Positions 1 through 5,296 of a DNA stretch of 11,994 nt are shown piece after piece. The notes beneath the pieces were generated by a model that was not told the origin of the DNA, searched no databases, and saw nothing but the letters and a program-made list of their open reading frames with translations. Every line of letters begins with the position of its first letter. The stretch's first letter is position 1. Source of the stretch: Candidatus Zixiibacteriota bacterium (GTDB lineage Bacteria; Zixibacteria; MSB-5A5; SM1-73); NCBI GenBank assembly GCA_020341875.1, contig CP070839.1:1591760-1603753 (forward strand), in the 5' to 3' direction. The position numbers and the translations under genes are program-made.

Positions 1-1579
1 CCTTGTCTTCGTCGTGCGACCTCTGCTTGACCGACAGGTTCAGGTCTAACTTGACCTTTTCTGCAAGCTCATCAATCTTAACGGGAATTTCATCCTCTCC
101 TTTGCACTTCACTTTTCTGGAGCTTATCACAAAGCCAGTGTGGGGATTCTGAAGCAATGCGACTATCATCAGGTTTCCGTCGGCTGTGAAAAAACTTCCT
201 TTGAGAACGTGATTGGCCCTCCCTCGTGTTGCCACTCTTTTCAGGTCCCCCGGAGAGTACTCTGTTGACGAAAGGAGATCTAGTTCTCTCAGAATGCTGA
301 AGGTCCTATCACCACTCAGTACGCGCAGAAGCTTCGATTGCCTCAAGTCTGAGATGAGCAATTGAGCCAGGCCACTTCTCCAGACGTCCAGGCTTTGGTC
401 CCCCGAGTTGCTTTCAAAGGGCAAAATGGCAAGCGAAGGTTTGTAAGTGGGTACCGACACGACCCTTCCCTGGGAAAGAACCTGCCACACAGCCGCGCCG
501 ACGATCACCATCGCCACCACCGCCAGAATTGGGAGGACGAGTTTCTTCAAGCTGAATGACACAGTGATTTCTCTCGATGTGATGGGCTCCCTGCCGGGCT
601 TCATCCTTTGCGTCGTAGGAATGTCTGTCTCGATGTTCCTCAGTTCGGCAAGAAGTTGTCCGGCCGACTGGTACCTGTCGTCCATATTCTTCTCGATGCA
701 TTTGAGAATCACCCGGCTAAGACTTTGAGGGATGTGAGCATTGACCTCTCTCGGGTCTGGGGGAACCTGAGTCGTATGCTTCACGGCTACGCTTATCGGT
801 GTCTCTCCATCAAAGGGCACTTGTCCGGTGAGCGTTTCATAAAGGGTTATCCCCAGCGAATAGATATCCGAACGGTGATCTACCTTCTTTCCTTCCACCT
901 GCTCAACGGACATGTATTCGGGTGTTCCGATCAGCACTCCGGTCTCGGTTATGCCTTTGGTCCTAACCGAGCGCGCTATCCCAAAATCCATGATATGAGC
1001 ATTTCCTTCTCTGTCTATCATGATATTCTGCGGCTTCAAATCGCGATGCACGACTCCTAACCTGTGAGCTTCTGCTAATCCTTCACAGACCTGCCCGGCG
1101 AAGTAGACCGTTTTGCCCGGGCTGATCGGTCCCATCCGTCCGATAAGGCTCTTCAAGTCCTCACCGGCCACGTACTCCATGGTCATGTATGGAGTTGTTT
1201 CTTCTTTATTGAAGTCGTACATTCGGCAGACGTTCCGGTGGGATATCCTGCGGGAGAGTTTGAGCTCATTCTTGAAGCGCTCAATGGTCTCACGATCACT
1301 CGCGATCTCCGGATTCACGACCTTTAATGCATCCGTTTCGTTTATCTCCGTGTCCAGAGCTCGGTAGACCCTGGCCATGCCCCCTTTGCCTAGTTTCTCG
1401 ATTATGTGGTATCTTGCCGCAAAAACACTTCCAATGCTCAAACCACTATTCGGGTCTTCACCTACCCTGATGGAGGAAATGGGAGATCCCCCTGTTCGAC
1501 GAAACTGCCCATCAGCCTCGCTTGTGGCAGGAGAGCCATCAGCTTCGTCAAGTCGTTGAGTGCGGGAGTACATTGTCAT
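1..1579 (-). CDS. Transmembrane Ser/Thr protein kinase with TolB-like C-terminal domain (3' end beyond window)
   Basis: A Hanks-type kinase predicted to phosphorylate Ser/Thr on target proteins from the inner face of the cytoplasmic membrane. I translated it by hand; it is open from ATG 1579 to the left edge (526 codons, no stop). A TAA codon lies directly upstream in frame, so the start must be ATG 1579 or ATG 1573. Visible elements: a polar N-tail (1-50), glycine loop GKGGMA (64-69), the ATP-contacting lysine in DALKVV (K86), catalytic HRDLKPQN (D180), DFG (D198), and an activation-segment end GTPEYMSVEQ. The catalytic set is complete, so it should be active. A hydrophobic helix (about 347-367) follows. 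After it comes SLAILPFESNSGD (about 381 on), the start of a TolB-like domain often fused to bacterial kinases and cyclases. TPR repeats often come next in such proteins but would lie outside the window. No clear Shine-Dalgarno site precedes the start. It is divergent from the 1865 gene. Confidence 0.93.
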   Translation of the reverse strand, partial: MTMYSRTQRLDEADGSPATSEADGQFRRTGGSPISSIRVGEDPNSGLSIGSVFAARYHIIEKLGKGGMARVYRALDTEINETDALKVVNPEIASDRETIERFKNELKLSRRISHRNVCRMYDFNKEETTPYMTMEYVAGEDLKSLIGRMGPISPGKTVYFAGQVCEGLAEAHRLGVVHRDLKPQNIMIDREGNAHIMDFGIARSVRTKGITETGVLIGTPEYMSVEQVEGKKVDHRSDIYSLGITLYETLTGQVPFDGETPISVAVKHTTQVPPDPREVNAHIPQSLSRVILKCIEKNMDDRYQSAGQLLAELRNIETDIPTTQRMKPGREPITSREITVSFSLKKLVLPILAVVAMVIVGAAVWQVLSQGRVVSVPTYKPSLAILPFESNSGDQSLDVWRSGLAQLLISDLRQSKLLRVLSGDRTFSILRELDLLSSTEYSPGDLKRVATRGRANHVLKGSFFTADGNLMIVALLQNPHTGFVISSRKVKCKGEDEIPVKIDELAEKVKLDLNLSVKQRSHDEDK

Positions 1580-1789
1580 TTATAGATGTGAACCGTTATG
1601 GCACTAAGGCATGATACCGATAGGCCGCCCCTCATATTTCCTTTTCGGCCCCTTTCAGGTGCGCTTTAGACATATACATCCGAACCCGGGTAACGGAGGG
1701 ATCCTCGCTCTCTCAATGTTCATCCACTCTGCAGGGTTTGACCTGATAGCCGAACAGAGCTTCGTCTGACCCGAATCTACAAAAAGCGC
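1580..1789. other. Divergent intergenic region, nothing further identified
   Basis: This stretch separates the kinase start from the promoter of the 1865 gene. It must carry the kinase promoter, but I see no convincing -35/-10 pair reading leftwards and no Shine-Dalgarno before ATG 1579. The sequence just before that ATG reads TATAA. No RNA gene, long repeat or plausible small ORF was found. Confidence 0.5.
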
Positions 1790-1818
1790 TTGACACTTGG
1801 ACACTCACCGGTTTTATT
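1790..1818 (+). promoter_or_regulatory. Sigma70-type promoter for the DUF4097-like gene
   Basis: TTGACA (1790-1795) is a perfect -35 box. After a 17-bp spacer comes TTTATT (1813-1818), a 4/6 match to the -10 consensus. Transcription would start near 1825, leaving about 40 nt of leader before ATG 1865. Inferred from consensus only. Confidence 0.6.
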
Positions 1819-1864
1819 CCTCATCAATAGTCCGGCATTTCACATGATCCAAAGGAGCGTAGCA

Positions 1865-2677
1865 ATGAAAGACAGCATCACCAAGTTAGTCTTCCTGGTT
1901 TTGTTGGCCGCCAGCTTTATCTGCGTTGCCTGCTCCAGCGACAAATCTGTGGACTCAGACGACGATGTGAACAACACCGATTTTGTCGCAAGAGAGTCTT
2001 TTTCCTTCCGCGTGGACGTGACAACCCATTCCCGATTGCGGCTGGAGGCGATAACCGGGAGTATCACTATCACCGGAGAACCAGAGTCTGACTCGGTACT
2101 GATCACGGGCGAAAGGCGTGTTGGTTCTGAGAGCACCCAGGATGCCGAAGCGCATCTGCCACTCCTTCAAGCGAGTGTGCAGGAAATAGGAAATGAAATA
2201 TACGTGAAAACCACTCAGCCTGATCAGACGCACGGCCGGAGCTACGTGGTTGACTACACCATCACCCTGCCGGAGGACCTGGAGGTGTCGGTGAATCACG
2301 TCACCGGACTCGTGAGTATAGAGTCTGTCAACAATGGTGTTTCCGTCAACCACGTGACCGGACAGGTTCTTTTGGATGAGATCTCCAGCAGTGCACTTGT
2401 CAATCTGGTCACAGGTGAGATTGAAGCTGAAGTGACTTTGCCGGAAGATGGTACCATCAATCTCAATCTGGTGACCGGAAATATCGAACTTGATATTCCT
2501 CAAAACACATCGGCCGAATTCTCGGCCAAAGTGGTCACCGGGAATATCAGCATGTCCAACCTTGTTCTTCAGAATCAGGTAAGCACCCCCGGTTCTCTGA
2601 CCGGGAGATTGGGAAGCGGACAGGGGACGATTTCGTTGAACGTAGTCACCGGTTCCATAAGCGTGCAGGGATTCTGA
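1865..2677 (+). CDS. Exported DUF4097-like beta-repeat protein, probable lipoprotein
   Basis: A 270-residue exported protein. ATG 1865 was chosen over the longer TTG-initiated frame (1790) because AAAGGAG lies just upstream at 1851-1857, and because TTG 1790 falls inside the -35 box. The N-terminus has a Lys, a hydrophobic run and then ICVAC, so lipidation at C23 is plausible, but Cys at -3 makes the lipobox atypical. After an acidic linker (DSDDD) the protein is built from a repeated turn motif, [VI]TG followed by a small residue and I/V. It occurs at about residues 63, 146, 164, 182, 203, 224 and 261, with spacings of 18, 18, 21 and 21 for the central copies. That pattern fits the DUF4097/putative adhesin family, thought to form a stacked beta structure. 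The molecular role is unknown; no catalytic residues are apparent. It is monocistronic: its own promoter, and a strong terminator 70 nt after the stop. Confidence 0.85.
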   Translation: MKDSITKLVFLVLLAASFICVACSSDKSVDSDDDVNNTDFVARESFSFRVDVTTHSRLRLEAITGSITITGEPESDSVLITGERRVGSESTQDAEAHLPLLQASVQEIGNEIYVKTTQPDQTHGRSYVVDYTITLPEDLEVSVNHVTGLVSIESVNNGVSVNHVTGQVLLDEISSSALVNLVTGEIEAEVTLPEDGTINLNLVTGNIELDIPQNTSAEFSAKVVTGNISMSNLVLQNQVSTPGSLTGRLGSGQGTISLNVVTGSISVQGF

Positions 2678-2745
2678 AAAACGGTAGATAATCCGTGGCT
2701 CATAGTCCGTAGTTGGAAGGAAAAAGAGTCAGCTCCTAAAGAAAT

Positions 2746-2776
2746 ACGCCCGCTGTTTCAGCGGGCGTGTTTTTCT
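2746..2776 (+). terminator. Rho-independent terminator after the DUF4097-like gene
   Basis: A perfect 10-bp GC-rich stem (2746-2755 with 2759-2768), a TTT loop, then GTTTTTCTT. This is a textbook intrinsic terminator for the gene ending at 2677. Confidence 0.92.
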
Positions 2777-2930
2777 TAATCCTGGCTGACTGCTGGTCTT
2801 TTCGATCAGCAGCTTCAGGACTCCTTGATGTATTTCTGCCGGCTAGGTCCGTCATCCAGGGGATGCCGACAGCCAGCAGAGAAAATTCTCTTTTCCTCGT
2901 CGCGTCAGTTGGCCTCTATCCTGGCGCGTA
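2777..2930. other. Convergent intergenic spacer with a second hairpin
   Basis: Between the terminator and the stop of the cold-shock gene. It holds a second hairpin, CTGCTGGTC (2790-2798) with GATCAGCAG (2804-2812), one G-U pair and a TTTTC loop, without a T-tract. There is also a small 6-bp stem, AGAGAA/TTCTCT, at about 2878-2891. Neither is a convincing terminator for the minus-strand cold-shock gene. No gene was seen. Confidence 0.4.
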
Positions 2931-3155
2931 TCAAGTAGGCTGATCTTCTTGATCTTCGGCCTTTTTTATTGCGGTCGCCTGAGGACCCTTTTTCCCTTTG
3001 ACTATCGTGAATTCCAGTTGATCTCCTTCTCCTATTGCGTCAAAGTCGACATCCTGGAGTTCTGAGCGATGAAAGAAGATCTCCCTTCCATCCTCAGCCG
3101 AGATGAATCCAAAGCCTCTTTCTCTTATTATCCGCTTCACCGTTCCTTTAGACAT
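2931..3155 (-). CDS. Cold-shock domain protein (divergent RNA-binding face)
   Basis: A 74-residue single cold-shock (OB-fold) domain, predicted to bind single-stranded RNA or DNA and melt RNA secondary structure. The start is ATG 3155, not the upstream start at 3185, because MSKGTVK is the family N-terminus and AAAGGAG sits just upstream of it. RNP1 is RGFGFI (13-18) and RNP2 is IFFH (26-29), both present. The usual KGTVKWF becomes KGTVKRI, so the aromatic pair of the first binding strand is replaced by R8-I9, while the later FGF and FFH aromatics remain. The C-terminal tail is acidic (AEDQEDQ). Length matches the family. It is probably monocistronic. CspA-like function is an inference; the missing Trp suggests altered nucleic-acid affinity. 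Confidence 0.95.
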   Translation of the reverse strand: MSKGTVKRIIRERGFGFISAEDGREIFFHRSELQDVDFDAIGEGDQLEFTIVKGKKGPQATAIKKAEDQEDQPT

Positions 3156-3298
3156 GCCTTCGCTCTCCTTTAGAAAAGACTGCACTACCTTCTGAAAACA
3201 GTTCGCTCTCTCCCATCCCCGAAAAAACGTTTGGCCTTAAGACTCCTTTCTTAGAGTTTCAGTAGTCCAATTAAAGTCCTTACTCTTTTCCATATAAC

Positions 3299-3326
3299 CT
3301 TATAACCTTTTATTTTCAAATGTCAA
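3299..3326 (-). promoter_or_regulatory. Promoter of the cold-shock gene with a long leader
   Basis: Read on the minus strand: TTGACA (3326-3321), a 16-bp spacer, then TATAAG (3304-3299). The predicted start near 3291 leaves a 5' leader of roughly 135 nt before ATG 3155. Long leaders are known from cspA-type mRNAs, where they confer thermoregulation; whether this one folds that way is untested. Confidence 0.65.
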
Positions 3327-3484
3327 GTTATATTTCGGTTTTTGAGCAATTAGCGGTGTGCCACGTCAAATGGCCGATGGATTTCTATGGCTGCCGGTGT
3401 TCTATGGCCGCTGGAAAGAGCCGTTCGGTTCGCCCTGTGGCGGGATCCCGGTGATGGACCAACAGCCTGTCGGTGGATGAAATC

Positions 3485-3715
3485 GTCATCGCGAGGAGGC
3501 CCCGAACGGGGTCGACGTGACGATCTCGCATTGGACAAACGCACGCTTGGCAGGAGATTGCCGCGCTCCCTCCCTTCGACAAGCTCCCTTCGACAAACTC
3601 AGGGACAGTGAGCCTTCGACCCTGAGCTCAAGCAGACGCTTGGCCCCGACGGGCCCGAATGGGCGTTTGGGCAGACCGAAGGGCGAAGTCGAACCGTACG
3701 GTCGCTCGCGATGAC
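3485..3715. mobile_element. Palindromic dispersed-repeat or MITE-like element
   Basis: GTCATCGCGAG (3485-3495) and its exact reverse complement CTCGCGATGAC (3705-3715) bracket 231 bp of GC-rich non-coding DNA. The interior carries motifs like those in intergenic repeats of many environmental bacterial genomes: a gcgaggag-like start, a cgatctcgc segment, and the CTTCGACAAGCTC family. There is no ORF for a transposase and no obvious target-site duplication. It could be a non-autonomous element or an intergenic palindromic repeat; copy number in the genome would decide. Confidence 0.55.
3572..3626. repeat. Tandem CCCTTCGACAA units plus hairpin
   Basis: CCCTTCGACAA occurs at 3572-3582 and again at 3586-3596 (14-bp period). 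Immediately after, CTCAGGG (3598-3604) pairs with CCCTGAG (3620-3626) around a 15-nt loop that contains another CCTTCGAC. This is the core of a widespread bacterial intergenic repeat type, recognised from general pattern only. Confidence 0.6.
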
Positions 3716-3860
3716 CATCTTCGCCTTCGCTGGCTCTCGGTGTTCTTGACCGACCGCCTGGCGGAGAGAATTCCCCCCCGCAAACCCCACCTGTGGCGAC
3801 CTCATATCTGCCTGATGTTCAAACACTTAGATTATGTTTTTTATGTTATAGTTAAAATAT

Positions 3861-3870
3861 TTTACGTAAA
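3861..3870. promoter_or_regulatory. AT-rich leader with palindrome TTTACGTAAA upstream of XRE gene
   Basis: TTTACGTAAA is a perfect 10-bp palindrome 50 bp before the proposed GTG start, flanked by two copies of AAAATATT (3854-3861 and 3876-3883). The whole 3826-3900 stretch is strongly AT-rich. It is a plausible promoter/operator for autoregulation by the Cro-type protein. I cannot fix a single -35/-10 pair; TAAAAT occurs at 3853 and 3874. Confidence 0.35.
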
Positions 3871-3919
3871 TCATAAAATATTGTGCAACATATTCGAAAC
3901 ATGGCCGTATCTCTATCAC

Positions 3920-4132
3920 GTGACTATTCGAATTAACATCGATATGATGATGGCGAAGAGAAAGATGTCGCTGACTGAGCTGTCCAACAGAATCGGGATT
4001 TCCATGACCAACCTTTCACTTCTGAAAACCGGAAAGGTTAAAGGGATCAGGTTCAGTACGCTTGAGGCGATCTGCAAAGAGCTGGACTGTCAGCCCGGCG
4101 ACATTCTGGAATATGTCCCGGACTATGTCTGA
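3920..4132 (+). CDS. Small XRE/Cro-C1-type transcriptional regulator
   Basis: A 70-residue helix-turn-helix protein expected to bind an operator and control its own cluster. The start is proposed at GTG 3920, giving MTIRINIDMMMAKRKMS, because related small regulators begin with a similar hydrophobic beta strand. ATG 3944 is the alternative and would remove that strand. The longer frame from 3659 runs through repeat DNA and is not credible. No strong Shine-Dalgarno precedes GTG. The HTH spans about residues 17-40 (MSLTELSNRIGISMTNLSLL). It is followed by the signature FSTLEAICKELDCQPGDILEY (45-65), typical of a small HTH subfamily that usually sits beside a gene for a small membrane protein. 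That is the case here: the next gene starts 54 nt on. Confidence 0.88.
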   Translation: MTIRINIDMMMAKRKMSLTELSNRIGISMTNLSLLKTGKVKGIRFSTLEAICKELDCQPGDILEYVPDYV

Positions 4133-4186
4133 CAACACAGGGGTCAGTGAAACAGGAGAATCCAGAAAAGTGAGGAGAGGCCAGAG

Positions 4187-4786
4187 ATGGATGAGAACCG
4201 ATACTCATTAGCAGGATGGGTGGCAATCACGCAGGCGATTATATTCCCGCTGGCGTTTATCATAAGCATTGCCCAGGGGCTGATTGGTGTAGCCGCCTTC
4301 GGCTACCGCGGGCCAACCTTCGGCCCCAGCGATTTGCTTTTCATCGCATTTACCGGCATGTCGGTCTACACGCTTCTGATGCTCCGAAATCTGCTCAACG
4401 AACGCTACAACTATCATGACGTCGACACCCTGATTCTGCTGGCTATCTGCTGGGGTGTAGTCTTCCAGATCAGTTCCCTTGCCCTCCGGTTCTGGGTGGT
4501 TACGATTTGGCCTGTGTCCGAGACAGCGCTGTCGATCATCTACCTGGTCTTTTTTGCGGTGACCATGATCACCGCAGGTATCATAGACATTTTGATCGCC
4601 GTCAAACTTCTTCAGATCAGGCAGAAGCTGAATGAGATGATCAGAGCCTTCACCTATATCACCCTGATCTCGGGACTGGCCGAGGTGTCATTCGTGTTGG
4701 CCCCGGTAGCTTTGCTATTGGTTCCGGTGTCTTGCGTCATTCTGGGACTGATCTTTTTCAGAAAAGAAGAGGTGGAGTTCGTGTGA
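4187..4786 (+). CDS. Polytopic membrane protein paired with the XRE regulator
   Basis: A 199-residue integral membrane protein with a good GAGGAGAGG Shine-Dalgarno about 7 nt before ATG. Hydrophobic segments lie at about 11-38, 50-66, 80-104, 114-141, 154-171 and 172-191, giving five or six helices. The short tail FRKEEVEFV is charged. A conserved-looking loop, GYRGPTFGPSD (39-49), sits between the first two helices. No enzyme or transporter motif is visible. The arrangement resembles the common pairing of a small XRE regulator with a DUF2975-type membrane protein, but I cannot confirm DUF2975 membership. It is probably co-transcribed with the regulator 54 nt upstream, which may control it. 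Function unknown. Confidence 0.85.
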   Translation: MDENRYSLAGWVAITQAIIFPLAFIISIAQGLIGVAAFGYRGPTFGPSDLLFIAFTGMSVYTLLMLRNLLNERYNYHDVDTLILLAICWGVVFQISSLALRFWVVTIWPVSETALSIIYLVFFAVTMITAGIIDILIAVKLLQIRQKLNEMIRAFTYITLISGLAEVSFVLAPVALLLVPVSCVILGLIFFRKEEVEFV

Positions 4787-4836
4787 CGTCATTGACGGTC
4801 TCCCACGCCTTGCACCATCGGCGTCTGTCTCAACAC

Positions 4837-4856
4837 GGGCTTGAGTCAAGCAGCCC
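4837..4856 (+). terminator. Weak hairpin after the membrane-protein gene
   Basis: GGGCT...AGCCC enclosing an inner CTTGAGTCAAG stem, followed by TCTTGAATTT. The T-tract is poor, so it may attenuate rather than end transcription before the 4908 gene. Confidence 0.25.
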
Positions 4857-4907
4857 TCTTGAATTTCTCGTCCGGTTGAGGGTATTTGAAAGTGGGAGGA
4901 GCAAGGA

Positions 4908-5207
4908 ATGAACGGAGGTGGAGTAGCAGCAATCATAGTGATAACAGACGGCATTTTGAAGGCCTTCAAGAAGAACGAGGCGCTAAGTCCTGACAGAGCG
5001 AGGACCAAAGTAGAACTTGATATCCGGTCCAGATGGATTTTCAACAACCTGGTCTCGAAGGGGGTCATCAAAAAGGTGTCTGGTGACAGGTACTATGTTG
5101 ATCTGCAAGCCCAGGAAAGGTATCTGAGACGCAGGAATACGGCACTTGTGGTGGTAACCTGCACTGTCATAACCGCAGCAATCATCGCCGCATTTGTCTG
5201 GAGGTGA
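4908..5207 (+). CDS. Small winged-helix-like protein with C-terminal membrane anchor
   Basis: A 99-residue protein with a strong GGGAGGAG Shine-Dalgarno before ATG 4908. Residues 1-20 form a mildly hydrophobic helix. Residues 26-66 (starting LSPDRARTKVELDI) look like a small helix-helix-wing unit: two helices, then a turn GVIKKVSGDRYYVDL typical of a wing. A basic stretch RYLRRRN (71-77) is followed by one hydrophobic helix (78-98) ending at the C-terminus, so it is probably tail-anchored with the folded part in the cytoplasm. It is a hypothetical protein: the winged-helix reading is from pattern, and DNA binding is not shown. It lies 121 nt after the membrane-protein gene in the same direction and may belong to the same cluster. 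Confidence 0.75.
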   Translation: MNGGGVAAIIVITDGILKAFKKNEALSPDRARTKVELDIRSRWIFNNLVSKGVIKKVSGDRYYVDLQAQERYLRRRNTALVVVTCTVITAAIIAAFVWR

Positions 5208-5214
5208 CGTTCCG

Positions 5215-5246
5215 CACCGAATGTGCCGCGTTCGGTGAGGTTTTGT
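5215..5246 (+). terminator. Possible terminator after the anchored winged-helix gene
   Basis: CACCGAA (5215-5221) pairs with TTCGGTG (5231-5237) around a 9-nt loop, followed by AGGTTTTG. The T-run is short. A second small stem, CCTGT/ACAGG, lies at 5257-5272. They sit between two convergent genes, so either could act on either strand. Confidence 0.4.
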
Positions 5247-5296
5247 CCGCCCCGCGCCTGTGACCTGACAGGGGGAACCGTTTACCTGCAAGCGTC

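Larger units (their letters stand above)
3330..3820. other. GC-rich non-coding stretch containing repeat debris
   Basis: Nearly 500 bp between the cold-shock promoter and the AT-rich leader of the XRE gene. Short open frames on both strands overlap one another and lack Shine-Dalgarno sites or recognisable proteins, so I call none. It contains a near-duplicate around TTCTATGGC (3383-3391 and 3400-3408), the palindrome CGGGATCCCG (3441-3450), CCTGTGGCG twice (3434-3442 and 3790-3798), and a CCGCC/GGCGG mini-hairpin (3754-3764). The inverted-repeat element listed separately lies inside it. Confidence 0.6.

Noticed and set aside
608..1060. 150-residue plus-strand frame across the kinase region
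   Set aside because: It lies opposite the HRD and DFG motifs of an unmistakable kinase read on the minus strand.
1955..2503. 182-residue minus-strand frame inside the DUF4097-like gene
   Set aside because: A shadow of the repeated valine-threonine-glycine codons; the plus-strand gene has promoter, Shine-Dalgarno, signal sequence and terminator.
3387..3826. Several 65-75 residue frames in the GC-rich stretch, both strands
   Set aside because: They overlap one another, include repeat-derived strings such as LRQTQGQ, and have no Shine-Dalgarno; better explained as repeat DNA.
4785..4792. TGACGTCA palindrome at the stop of the membrane-protein gene
   Set aside because: Eight bases, overlapping a stop codon, with no second copy nearby; chance is the simplest explanation.
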